Below, one piece after another: positions 1 through 9,559 of a DNA stretch of 64,000 bases. Each line of letters begins with the position of its first letter. Within the stretch, counting starts at the first letter, position 1. Source of the DNA: Heligmosomoides polygyrus polygyrus (Eukaryota > Nematoda > Chromadorea > Rhabditida > Heligmosomidae). Under the pieces are notes generated by a model. That model was given only the letters and a program-made list of their open reading frames with translations. It made no database searches and had not been told where the DNA came from. The stretch covers positions 14,383,466-14,447,465 of the forward strand of contig OX377206.1 of the NCBI GenBank assembly GCA_947396885.1, in the 5' to 3' direction. Made by a program: the position numbers and the translations under genes.

Positions 1-134
1 GACATGCTGGCGCCATGCACGGATCGTTTTCTCCGAGACCATCTTTGAATCTCCGATTTACGGTTTACGATTTACGGCGGTTTTATCATAATTACGATTT
101 ACGATATTTCGTATTTCATTTACGCACACCCCTG
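1..134. mobile_element. Right end of a hAT-like non-autonomous element (cut by the window edge)
   Basis: This stretch is identical to the right-hand 134 bp of the complete element at 54507-55569. It ends in TTACGCACACCCCTG, the inverted match of the left end there. It contains several copies of the short motif ACGATTTACG, which resemble the subterminal repeats where hAT transposases bind. The left part of this copy lies before the window. No transposase reading frame is visible. Confidence 0.6.
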
Positions 135-300
135 ACGGTTAGACGATGGATGAGTAAAGTTAGTCAGACGATTCCCTTTTCAAGCGTAAGCTAGAAGACA
201 TCTAAGCCGCGAGCTGTTTCGGTCGCCGTGCAGCAAGGCGTTCTCAATCCCACAAATATCGATTTGGCGGGAAACGATCGATGTCGGCAGATCTCATAAC

Positions 301-534
301 GTCCCGTTTCTAAGTGATTGGAGCACGAATGCCGCCTAAATGCAACAGGACCCTACATGAAAATGCACTTTCAGTGAAGTGCTTTGTCTGCTGTTCAGTG
401 AAGAGCACACTTAAGACCATAAAGACAGTGCCCACCGAGATGGCAATGGTTGTGGTTGGTCGATGTTGCTCCCAGTTTCGCAGTCGTCGGTGCGTCGTTG
501 CTGTACGGGCCTGCACCTGTACTTGATACTAAAT
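301..534. repeat. Diverged repeat shared with 6581-6845
   Basis: The block starts with GATTGGAGCACGAATGCCGC. At 6605 the matching block starts with GACTGGAGCATGAATGCCGC, and both end in a similar stretch built around CGCAGTCGT and CACCTGTACTTGAT. The two lie in the same orientation about 6.3 kb apart. Open frames exist on both strands but neither shows a recognisable domain. It may be a paralogous exon-intron fragment or an old repeat. I cannot tell which. Confidence 0.35.
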
Positions 535-906
535 ACCACAGATCTGACATGCTCTGTAAGCAGGCAGCATATTGGTGATTGAATTTGTTTTTAATGACTT
601 AGTAGATAATTGTGCTTTCAATAAAGATATTGCGATCTACAACTGTGCTATAATTGTGTAGGAGAAGCACATTTCTTGCAGAATTGCACTAGTTTTGGAA
701 ACTCGCACAGTGTGTTTTCGGGCGTCATTTAATAGTTTGCAGAATGAAATACCTTAGTCGTACTCCCTTCAGAATCTGGCGAAAGCAATTCAAAGGAGAA
801 TCAGAGTTACTCTTCTGCTATTGGCCTGTTTTCATGCGCTTACATTGAGAAAATTAGTACTCCTGCCACCTTTGTCAGCGTGAGTATTGTTCTAATTTTA
901 CTGCAG

Positions 907-1268
907 GCCGATCTTTTGGAGGGACCGGTTTCGGTAGCAGAGGCTTCGGTGATGGGGATAGCGCTGGTTTTGGCGCTGGTGACGACAGTGCATTTGATGG
1001 TGGAGGCAGCTTTGGCCAGCAGTCTGGCGGATTCGGTGACCAAGACGGCATTGGCTGCTGTACCGACAGCTTCGGCACAGAGTGGGTGGTGGCAGGAGAG
1101 GTGCGTATCTGCCAAACCATTCCGGGAAGCTATCTGTACGTCTGCGGCATTTTTGTCAAGGCATTCAAACTGGTGGATTTCAAGAGCATCCATGGGGTTG
1201 TTTCAATTTTTACGCACTTAGTTAATGGGAATGCAGCCATAAATCGGAAGCATGAGTATGAGCAGTAA
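907..1268 (+). pseudogene. Gly/Phe-rich exon-like fragment, left arm
   Basis: A 120-codon open frame starts directly after an acceptor-like site (TTTTACTGCAG) and runs to a TAA at 1266-1268. The first half is rich in glycine and phenylalanine with repeated GF pairs (for example SFGQQSGGFGDQDG), a composition seen in FG-repeat and low-complexity structural proteins. The second half is an ordinary mixed sequence. In the right arm the second half is replaced by different sequence, so the homology stops within the exon. No domain is recognised. It may be a captured or duplicated gene fragment and is probably not an intact gene, since no upstream exon is evident. Confidence 0.35.
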
Positions 1269-1358
1269 GTCATATTTCGGAGCCTTGATATGCAGGGATC
1301 CATCAGGCTATCGCTTTAAGAGAAGGCAAAATATGAGCCAAAGGCTGTTAAGCAGTTT

Positions 1359-1660
1359 TCACTCGGCTATATTCGTCCATTTCACTTTCTCCAACCACTT
1401 TTCCACATTTTTGCCCGCTACAAGCACCGTACCCCGACTCATAAGTACGTGATGAGAGATAGGCACCTCTCCTACCACCACCCACTCTGTGCCGAAGCTG
1501 TCGGTACTGCAGCCAAAGCCGTCTTGGTCACCGAATCCGCCAGACTGCTGGCCAAAGCTGCCCCCACCATCAAATGCAATGTCGTCACCAGCGCCAAAAC
1601 CAGCGCTATCCCCATCACCGAAGGCACTGTTGATGAAACTGGTCCCTCCAAAAGATCGGC
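1359..1660 (-). pseudogene. Gly/Phe-rich exon-like fragment, right arm (inverted paralogue)
   Basis: On the minus strand an acceptor-like TTTTACTACAG is followed by the same Gly/Phe-rich frame as at 907-1268, with several amino-acid changes. It then continues with a different C-terminal part and stops at TGA (1359-1361). The two fragments converge tail to tail. Conservation of both the acceptor and the frame suggests that real coding sequence was copied. The differing tails suggest that one copy is recombined or truncated. The parent gene is not in this window. Confidence 0.35.
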
Positions 1661-2007
1661 CTGTAGTAAAATTAAAACAATACTCACGCCAACAAGGGTA
1701 GCAGGAGTGCTAACTTCCTCCATGTAAGCGCATGAAAACAGTTCAGTAGCGGAAGATCAACTCTGATTCATCTTTGAATTGTTTTCGCCAAATTCTGACG
1801 GGAAAAGGACTAAGGTATTCATTCTGCAAACTCTTAAACGACGCACAAAAACCCGCTGTTAGAGTTTCCAAAAGTAGTACAATTCTGCAAGAAATGTGCT
1901 TCTACTACACAATTATAGCACAGTTATATATCTCAATATCTTTATTGAGAGCACAAGTATCTACTAAGTCATTAGAAACAAATTCAATCACCAATATGCT
2001 GCCTGCC

Positions 2008-2220
2008 TACAAAGCATGTCAGATCTGTGGTGCTTGAATGCAGTGCCATCGTGTTTAGTCGTAAGTTTTGGCGTGAAATCGCTAAGCTGGAGTCTGTGCA
2101 AAACAGTTTCACAAGGAAGCTCCGGATAAGAGCACACGGCTATGATTACACCATCATTTCACCAGCTGGAAGGAACATGATCTTCAATTTGCAGTCTCTT
2201 GCTTGTGGTAGTGACTGTCG
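2008..2220 (+). pseudogene. Fragment of a non-LTR retrotransposon reverse transcriptase (C-terminal region)
   Basis: The frame reads VRSVVLECSAIVFS, then REIAKLESVQNSFTRKL, then RAHGYDYT. Established knowledge: the pattern of a VRPxLEY-like stretch followed by (I/L)ExVQrxFTrrL is typical of the region after the catalytic core in jockey/CR1-type LINE reverse transcriptases. Only about 70 residues survive and no catalytic motif is present. The outer tip of the right arm of the inverted repeat overlaps its start, so part of the same LINE sequence may have been carried into both arms. Confidence 0.5.
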
Positions 2221-2473
2221 TCGTCTACGACCTCTTCCGCACCTTGTAAGGCGCCGCTCCCTCTATTAGGGGCGGCTGCTGGGCTGTTTGGCACGGTGGA
2301 CGGCACTCTCTCAAGTAACGTGGTGAGCACCGGTTGGGCTCCACCACTCACTCTCTTCCTCTGATAATAAATCTGAACCACCGTCGCACGTTTATCTTTG
2401 TAACAAGGGCTACCATACCCACGTCTTCCCGCACCCATCCTGGTCAGTGACTATATGATCTAATTACAATTTA

Positions 2474-4606
2474 TCACCACCTATATATAAAGGAGTTTGC
2501 CCATCGAATGATCTAACTCAAGTGAGATACGCCTCATCATCCACAGCGAGGGCGGTCGAGTGATCCAAGCTGAGTAAGATCCGCCTCATCATTCTACAGC
2601 GCGGGCAAAATTTGTTATTGGACGTGGGATGTTGCTGCGGCAGGGGAAGCGTAGTCCTTTACTGCTTAACACAATAACACCTACTGCACACGCGTTTCTG
2701 AGCGTCCAGATCCAGAAGTCGTGCCGCCGACTTTGTACCGTTAGCATGAGAAGACCACTAAAGGGGTAAGAGCAAAAGGGGGACTTCGTGGAGAACCGAC
2801 AGCGATCAGGAGGCTGGAGAAGGCATCGGGATGGAGGGGGAGGGGGTAGTCGATAGGTGGAACGATGAAGCAGGCCAGGAGGTCGCACCAAGAAGGGTTT
2901 ATGCAATAAGGAGGGACCAGTAGGGAGTTACCAATAAGGAGGAGGGGGGGGGGGCAGAAAGTAGAATCAGTATGACCAATAAGGGGGGGGGGCAGAAAGG
3001 AGAATCAGTATGTGACACGGATGTCGGGCAATGGGCGTTCGCTCGCCGTCGTCGTGTCGTGAGCGTAGGAGGGCTACTTAATTGTAGTAAAGTAGAAAGG
3101 AGGAACCCGAGGGGAAGGGAGGGGGAGGATCTACTTGGAAGAAGGGATCTTGAGGCGGGAGCAGTAACCAATAAGAAGGGAGCCGTAAGCTCTAGTTTAA
3201 CTTGCGGCGCTGCGCGGCGCGGCACCATGGTCAGCATAGGTATCGACCGGGCGACGCGAAAAATCGATATCTATGGCGATCGTGATGTCGCGCCGCGTGG
3301 CGGCGCAAGTATAAACTAGCTCTAAGGGAATCCATACAGGGAACAAGGAATCTGCCATATGCATAGCCTCTTCATGCTCGACACAGCGGCGATTGCGCGC
3401 ACTTCTGCGCTTCTGGATTCGGAAAACGACTCCTCTGAGCTTCTGGATCCCGAGGACGGGACCCATACGTCACGCAGCAAGCGTCCTGATTCTGAATCGT
3501 CTCACCGACGTCTGCCGTGAGCATGGGATGACCACTAAGGGGTGGTGGAGAAGGGCAGTAAGGGAGACCTCTAGGATGGACGAGAAGAGCGACCAGGAAG
3601 GAAAGGAACGACCTGGAGGAGGGACAAGGACAGGGAAACCAGGCGGACGGTCAGGAGGTACACCCGCCCTGGAGGACGGTCAGGATGTACGAAATAGGCC
3701 ACGCCCCTCGTAGAGAGGGGGAACCCGATGTCCCCTCGTTCCCTGGCCCACCCACCCCCAACCCCCTAGGCTTCCTTGAGAGTCTAATGGCTTCCTTGAG
3801 AGTCTATTGGCTGCCTTACGAAACTTTAGAGGCACAAAGCAACAATTTTCCCCCGCCCCTCAGTACGCTAGGATAGAAACTCGACTCCGCCCTCTCGCCA
3901 ACTCGGCCGTACATCCCGCCCCGCCCCACCCCCCCCTGCTGGGGGGGGGGGGGGTGTGCGATCTTCCTCTCATCCCTCTTGCTCACCCACCCCAACCCCT
4001 AGGTTTCACCGAAAGTCTAACGGCTGGCTTACGAAGCCTTCGACAAAGCAAAAGTTTCTGGTCCGCAGAACAGCGGCTGTACCTCCGGACGCCACGCCTC
4101 CCAGCAGGAGGCGGGTGTACCTCCTGTCGCGCTGCTGGGAAACCAGCAAGAAGAGCCCAGTAGGTCAATAGTGAAAACAAAGAAGCGGGCCAGGAGTTGG
4201 GATCAGGAAGGAGGGGAAATAAAGAGGGGAGGGAAGACCAGTAAAGGCGGACCAGCAATTACATCCAGTAAGAAGAAACGAGTGAAGGGAACCTGGCTTC
4301 GGAAGGCATGCCAACAATATCTGGAAGCGTTAGCTCCTGAGCATGAGAACGTTGTGGAGGAGCAACCTGAGGGACAGAAGTACTATGCAGTACAAACCAA
4401 TGACGCTACTGGCCTGCCCAGAGCGTATGTCTATGATGAAGGTACCGAAGTGGTGAACGGCTTGATGCCGATAAAGTACACACCAGGTCCTAGATGTCAG
4501 CGAATTTTATGTTTTACGAAAACTACTTTCCATAGGTCAATGATACTGAAAACTCGCGCGAAGCGCGCAAGTCCGATATACACCGTGAGGCGTATCGAAG
4601 CACTTG
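2474..4606 (+). mobile_element. Helitron-like non-autonomous element, copy A
   Basis: The 5' side starts TCACCACCTATATATAAAGG after an A. The 3' side ends with a small hairpin (about 4574-4595) followed by GCACTTG and then T. These ends match those of the minus-strand complex at 24788-28146. Established knowledge: Helitrons start with TC, end with a hairpin plus CTRR and insert between A and T. Here the terminal tetranucleotide would be CTTG, a deviation. Inside are two 52-bp-type units, sequence shared with 24.8-28.1 kb, a nested foldback element at 3193-3318, G/C homopolymers and a 147-codon ORF. Homology with the other copy may run on a few bases past CTTG, so the exact 3' end is uncertain. 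A second copy lies at 57909-60041. Confidence 0.55.
3193..3318. mobile_element. GC-rich foldback MITE nested in the Helitron-like element
   Basis: The ends are inverted (TAGTTTAACTTGCGGCGC on the left, GCGGCGCAAGTATAAACTA on the right) and are flanked by GCTC on both sides, a possible target duplication. A relative with the same core (GGCGCGAAAAATCGATA and GCGGCGCAAGTATAAA) lies at about 48478-48585. It has no coding capacity. The matching part of the minus-strand complex near 26.83 kb lacks this block, so it arrived after the two Helitron-like copies diverged. Confidence 0.55.
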
Positions 4607-4614
4607 TTGGTTGA
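4171..4614 (+). CDS. 147-codon ORF of the Helitron-like element, basic unknown protein
   Basis: The predicted protein is very basic in its first 50 residues (KKRARSW, KRGGKTSKGGPAI, SKKKRVKG), then holds a mixed region with AVQTNDATGLPRAYVYDEGT and ends in residues read from the terminal hairpin of the element. A diverged homologue is encoded at 24901-25314 on the minus strand. The shared core is KTSKGGPAI, then AQTNDVTG, then ENVYDE. Conservation of this frame in two diverged copies is the main reason to list it. No known domain is recognised and the stop codon lies just outside the element. It could also be the decayed end of a larger element protein. A copy with the same predicted protein is at 59606-60049. 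Confidence 0.35.
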   Translation: MKTKKRARSWDQEGGEIKRGGKTSKGGPAITSSKKKRVKGTWLRKACQQYLEALAPEHENVVEEQPEGQKYYAVQTNDATGLPRAYVYDEGTEVVNGLMPIKYTPGPRCQRILCFTKTTFHRSMILKTRAKRASPIYTVRRIEALVG

Positions 4615-5278
4615 TAAATGGTACATACGTTAGGACTTCACCTTTGAGATTTCCATTCAGTATTATATTCTAGCGCTAGAGGAGGTCAAAGTAAGAAACA
4701 AGTTCCAACAGGTGGAACCGATGTAAGACCTGCAAATTTTAAGCATAGGGTTGGACTCTGAGTTCCCAAAGTTTTCAAGGAAAATCGTTACGCCAAATTC
4801 ACTGAGGCAATACAAGAGGCTTACTGACCGGTATCTCCCAGAAGCTTCTTAATACCTTACCAAATAATACCAGTTTGCCTATGCAGTTCCTAGTTACCAC
4901 TAATTGTGTTGTCCTATTCAATAACATGTAATCATTTTTCTGTTGTTTTAACCTTGAGTGAGATTGCTTACGTACAAAATAAATGAATAAATGTGACAAC
5001 GAACGCGTAACCAGCAGTGACGCCTTTGGGCTACCCTATTTGTTCTTCTGCGAACGAGAGATACGGAATACGCAGCTGACCTTCCCCATGTCTCTAGAGA
5101 GTTAGCCCATAGAAGCCTCCCTTCACCGTTCACAAACACGCTTGCTATGAACAGAAAGATATTTTGAAAATAAAAGGGAACGTAACATAGAATCAAAATC
5201 CAAGCTACTACTCGAGATCATGTCGTGCCCATTTACTTTCGCGCAGCGCTACGATGGCGCGGTTGATAGTCAATAAGC
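4615..5278. other. No recognisable feature
   Basis: AT-rich sequence with short open frames on both strands. I see no domain, terminal repeat or convincing splice pair. The same sequence recurs in the second copy of the terminal repeat. Confidence 0.4.
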
Positions 5279-5640
5279 GCACCCTGAGGTAAACAGGACA
5301 GAAGAATTCAACGGAGAAACAACCATACGTAGATGTAGCTGTTGGAGAGGTTCCGATCAAAGCTTCGTAAATGCGTTCCGTGGTGTGATGTCACACCTAC
5401 ATTTGAAACCACAAGGACGCCACCCCTTCTACGACACTCAATGTCAGAAAACTCAGAAAACAGAAGACCAAAGCGGCAAAGCAATCGAACTTCGCCTTCA
5501 ACTCTTGACGAAAGTACATCACTACGGCTATTGGAAATGCCAAATTCATTCAACGATCAACAATCACTTCTCTACAGATTTATTGACAAATATTATATTA
5601 CATGTAAAATTGTTGCATCTTTTGTTACATTTCAAATATA
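5279..5640. repeat. Diverged block shared with 35225-35440
   Basis: Both blocks open with CACCCTGAGGTAA followed by a GGGACAGAA or AGGACAGAA stretch. They share CCAAAGCGGCA and CGGCTATTGG-like motifs and end in an AT-rich run (CAGATTTATT). They are in the same orientation about 30 kb apart. The related string GCGACTGGATATTCCAAATG also occurs near 39270. This may mark a repeated host-gene fragment. No protein family is recognised. Confidence 0.35.
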
Positions 5641-5731
5641 GTTAATAAAAGTATTAGGTTGGCAACTAATTTCGTGGACTCTCAAGCGCCTTCAACAAAA
5701 GTGTTCATAAACAAATAACAAACAACAGTTT

Positions 5732-6250
5732 TCAAACAAAGTAAGATCTGTTGGAACGCGGGACTGCTTCCCATTTATCAGCTACCTGGCCTATCCCACA
5801 GCTGTAAAATTCTTGTGCTTTTGAGGCCAAGAATCCTTGGAGGTGCATTTTGACATGGTCCACATTAATAAATCGTCCTCCAACCAAGAAGTGCTGCAGC
5901 GAGCTATAAAGGTGCAAGTCACTTGGCGCACAGCCTGGGCTGTAAGGTGGGTGAGTTAAACGCTCCCAGCCAAAGTCTTCGATTTTTTGCAGCTTCCGAT
6001 TCGCTACGTGTGATCTAGCGTTATCTTGCTGAAAGATAATTCCGCTCCTGAAAATCGGTCTGAACCGATTCCAGCGGAGATCAGCCTGCGCGCGGCCAGG
6101 TTGAGAAGAGTAGATTACAGCATTAGTGCTGAAACCATTCTTGACGAGCTCCCAGAAGTTAATACCTTCTTGACACCACCAAACGGAGGGAATGTAGCGA
6201 ACCGGACGCCTCAAAAAATAGAAGACCTTGACTGGTAGCGTCAAACTCAT
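5732..6250 (-). pseudogene. Mariner transposase, C-terminal half (DD34D)
   Basis: The minus-strand frame contains FQQDNARSHV and then, with exactly 34 residues between the aspartates, APSDLHLYSSLQHFLVGGRF. This matches the second and third catalytic aspartates of mariner transposases. The first catalytic aspartate and the DNA-binding domain are missing. The usual SPDLAPSD has become SPGCAPSD, but the catalytic aspartate itself is kept. The N-terminal part of this frame (about residues 14-45) also aligns with the mariner region before QDNAR. The protein is a remnant and cannot be active alone. Confidence 0.8.
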
Positions 6251-6465
6251 CCACGTTACAGCCCAGACCTTTCACCGAGTGACTACCACATTTTTAGTTC
6301 AGTGCAGTACTTCTTGGTTGGAAGACGATTTAATAATATGGACCGGGTCAAAATGCCCCTCCAAAGATTCTTAGCCTTAAAAGCACAACAATTCTATGGT
6401 CGTGGGATAGACCAACTACCTGATATATAGGAAGCACTTCTGCATTCTGAGGGATCTTATTTTAA
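6205..6465 (+). pseudogene. Second mariner transposase C-terminal fragment, opposite strand
   Basis: The plus-strand frame reads QKIEDLDW, stop, RQTHPRYSPDLSPSDYH, then FLVGRRFNNMDRVKM and GSYFN. This is the same transposase region as the minus-strand half but with different residues and two in-frame stops. It runs outward to the right terminal repeat. It keeps the DLSPSDYH motif of the third catalytic aspartate. Confidence 0.8.
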
Positions 6466-6580
6466 TTAAAGATTGTTATTAGTTATTTGTTAATAAATAG
6501 TTTTGCTGAAGATTCTTGAGAGTCCACGAAATTAGTTGCCAACCTAATAGAAGTATTGATTAGGCAAAAGACTATCAATC

Positions 6581-6845
6581 TTAGCATTCAGAACGCAGCT
6601 CCGCTGGGCGACTGGAGCATGAATGCCGCGAGAAAATGGATGTAAGTGGAACAAGAGCTTTTATCAAAATGTAGTTTCCACTAAAGCTGGAAAGATGTTC
6701 CTTCGAGGTCCCTTTCCATAGCGCAGTCGTTGATGTTACTGTTGTACCAGCCTTCATCTGTACCTGATGATGGATATTTAGAAGAACAAAGTCCTCTCTA
6801 TTCCTTTGAAATGTAGAGGTTAGTAAACTCATAAAGGTCTTCAAT
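6581..6845. repeat. Diverged repeat, partner of 301-534
   Basis: Same block as at 301-534, in direct orientation and with many substitutions and small gaps. On the minus strand an 87-codon frame is open across it, but no domain can be named. It lies just outside the right end of the composite mariner. Confidence 0.35.
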
Positions 6846-7485
6846 TTGCATGACTAGCAAAACAGCAGAAGAGCAGCTGGTCTCACCTGTTATCCATATA
6901 AATGCAGATGCCGCAGTTTGGCGGTTTGCAAAGCGAACAAACGGCCATTGCTGCAGGACGAGAACAAAAGCGTTTATTGTGGTAGCTTCAGTTTCACACC
7001 TTGTTTCAAAGACGTTTTAATTTGTCTGTTTGTTGTTTATAGCACAAAAAACTCATATCCATCGAGCCAACATGTCATAGCACTGAAGTCAATTCGAATT
7101 CTTTACTTGAAAATGTAGGTTCTCAAGAAACGACACTGCAGAGTTGCGCACTGATTCCCATGCTAACGTTTCGCCAGCAGGCACTTGACTTTAATCACAG
7201 GGAACCAAATGATCCCAGTACTCAAGATATCACTTGCTTACTGTGTGCAGAAGTTGTACTTGCTTTCGAAGCACACTACCAATGTATAGAGTGCTCTAAC
7301 GAATAAAACAAACAGCAGCCAGCGAAATAAGAACTCTGCAAAAATTATTCTGCAAGAACTGTAAGGCCCATGTAAAAATTCTTGCCTAGCAGGAAGTGTC
7401 CCGAACAAGTTTGGTTGGCAACCGAAGTCCCTTGTAGGACTTATGTGACCGATCTCTGTTACATCTATGGTTTGCCCAGAACAGA
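6846..7485. other. No recognisable feature
   Basis: Mixed sequence without convincing exons, terminal repeats or tandem repeats. It is repeated unchanged apart from single-base differences at 62281-62920. Confidence 0.4.
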
Positions 7486-7690
7486 ATATATGGAATAGAC
7501 GTCAGGACCCATCAAAGCTCAATAGGTCAGCTGAAGTGCAGAAATACCACAACGCACGGGAACCGAGCCTCCCACCTCCCTAGCATGGAGCAACGCCACT
7601 ATACACTGCGCTCCGAGCCGCGTGCCGGGATCGGCACTTGGCGCGCACAAGGAATCCACAGCGTTGAGGCGCTGATTCCACAGTAACTCC
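7486..7690 (-). mobile_element. tRNA-derived SINE
   Basis: On the minus strand there is an A-box-like CGCAGTGTATAGTGGCG (7594-7610) and, about 40 bp on, a B-box-like AGGCTCGGTTCCC (7558-7570). This is the spacing of an internal RNA polymerase III promoter. The sequence after the B box (CATTTCAGCTGAC-like) is shared with the SINE at 23180-23400, which shows a common tail and argues against a stray tRNA pseudogene. No cloverleaf-quality tRNA can be folded by eye. A second copy is at 62921-63125. Confidence 0.5.
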
Positions 7691-9559
7691 AAGGACCCCT
7701 ACTTCTTGGTTTTAACGGCTTGTTAAAAAAGAAACACATTTTTGTACGATTTGAGGAGTGAGGAATCCTCCTATATTACTGGCTCCCCCTATCTAGACAT
7801 ACGCTTGAAACCCTTCCCTAGTTAGAAGATGTTTAGAGCTCCATCGCGATGGGACCAATGAAATGATAAGCTCCCATATTGATTGGGCGCTCGAAGGATC
7901 GATATGCGAACGACTAATTGGTACATAACCGTTTGTCTGAGCAGTTTCGAGAAAAGTCATAGAATTCATGGCAAAACCTTCCACTTCCACCGCATTTATT
8001 ATCGGAATCTACATTCTACTCTCCTGCAACTCATATTGAATATAAGGAAAAGTCTACTGAATAAAGCGCCCCGATAGCGTTTGCTGTCGTGCTTCCGAAG
8101 CCAAAAAGACAACGACAAAGTCTCATTCGATCCGCAAACGTCTTCATATAAAGTGCTGGCGCACGCATTCATATCCTTCACATCAACAGAGTATGCTACT
8201 CACCAGTAGACCCTAAAGACATCCCCACAGCGCTCGACGATTAAACCCGTTAGCATAGGCGGACGGAGGACGACGGAGAAGTTATATCTGAATGAATTTG
8301 GATATACGGTAACGTGGCGCAGACCGCCGTCACAGACAAAGTACTTTATTACTCAATTTGTGATATATCAGATTTGCTGGGCCGACACTGCCAGAGAAGA
8401 GCAGTTATGTTAAAATTGTGACAACAGCATAAACAAACCAAAACAAATGTAATAACAACCTTGGCCACCATCTCAAACAAGACAAGATCGGTCTGGAGTT
8501 CTGTTAAAATTAAAAATGTCCTACTGGCATTTCGCAGCCCATTAAGCCTCATCAGGATATGTTCCACTTAGCAGTGCCCAGTAGCGTAAGGCATAAGATC
8601 AACTGCGTCCTCAATCGCAGTCTAACAAAATATTTAAAACTCGCACAATGTTAGGAATATTTACTATACTGCTGTCGGCTCGTTAAATCATAACATCAAA
8701 GAACTACCAATTGTACGAGTCGCAAATGTTTTATACACATAATATTAAGTTTGCAATCTCATTACATAGAAATACAAGTATCATAAAAATGAGGACCTTC
8801 AAAGCGACTCACTACAAAAAGCACGTCCATCTGTCTTTGCTGAGCACTGTGTTGTGAACGAGTAAACTCGGTACGTGCGAACTTCATGCGACGTTATACA
8901 AAAAATTATACGACAAAATAGAAAAAGCTGAACAACTAGGGAAGAATCTCCTCAGTTCCTAGATCCACCACATTGTTCAGCACTACGAATGCCTTTCCCT
9001 CAGTCAACGAAGCACTTCTTGAGCAAAACTGAATAGAAACCGCTACCAAGGTTGTTTCCGAGCCTAACATCTTCAAGAATTGAGCCTAAGCCGGTAGTCT
9101 TTTTCGAGGCGCATATTAATTTGATTTGTCGAACATGTATAGGAGCTACCGACCAAGAATAAAAGGAGGATAGTGACGGGGTTTATCAATGCCTAGTGGA
9201 TGCGATACGAGTCACCTCTGTGGGATATTGCGGAGGCGATTTGAATGCATATTCCTTCAGTACAATAACTTCCGATGGTCATCCAACAAACAAATCTGTG
9301 ATTTACTCCTCCCGGACAACTTTATGGGGGGGGGGTGGGCTTGGCTCCGACAGCTCAATCAGAAACGATTGATACTGTTGTTTATTGATATCTTTAACTG
9401 CAGTGGCACACTGTTGTTGTGGTGCTGTTGTTGATATAACTTTCGTGAAAATGACACTTGATATTATTGATATTATTCATCGTAACAGTTTAACTAATAT
9501 TCACCCTCCAGCCGGAGACCTTCGCTACAGAACGAGATCTACCCATATCGATTAGACAA
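7691..9559. other. No recognisable feature
   Basis: About 1.9 kb of AT-rich sequence. Short open frames are present on both strands but I find no domain, no consistent exon chain and no terminal repeats. A G tract occurs at about 9326-9335. The first 870 bp are repeated at 63126-64000. Confidence 0.4.

Larger units (their letters stand above)
535..2031. repeat. Large inverted repeat with about 570-bp arms and a 350-bp spacer
   Basis: The left arm, about 535-1108, is the reverse complement of the right arm, about 1457-2031. The outer ends are ACCACAGATCTGACATGC on the left and its complement on the right. The arms differ by scattered substitutions, so this is an old foldback and not a sequencing artefact. 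The arms contain Gly/Phe-rich exon-like sequence pointing towards the centre. A second copy sits at 55970-57466. Transcription through it would give a long hairpin RNA. It could be a foldback transposon or an inverted gene-fragment duplication. Confidence 0.75.
5654..6547. mobile_element. Composite mariner element made of two 3' halves back to back
   Basis: Perfect 33-bp terminal inverted repeats (TTAGGTTGGCAACTAATTTC...) are flanked by TA on both sides, the mariner target duplication. At 894 bp the element is shorter than a usual mariner of about 1.3 kb. Inside, the left part encodes the C-terminal transposase on the minus strand and the right part encodes the C-terminal transposase on the plus strand. 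Both termini therefore correspond to the 3' end of a mariner and no N-terminal domain remains. The two halves differ clearly in sequence, so they come from different mariner copies. A second copy is at 61089-61982. Confidence 0.85.

Noticed and set aside
314..526. 70-codon plus-strand ORF overlapping a 68-codon minus-strand ORF
   Set aside because: Both strands are open because the region lacks stops by composition. No domain, no splice signals, and the region is a diverged repeat.
2899..3319. Overlapping ORFs of about 110 codons on both strands in the G-rich part of the Helitron-like element
   Set aside because: They run through G tracts whose lengths differ between the two copies, so the frames are not conserved.
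3930..4130. G/C-rich inverted stretch as a possible transcription terminator or CRISPR-like repeat
   Set aside because: Only homopolymers and one imperfect palindrome. No regular spacers, and the genome is eukaryotic in character.
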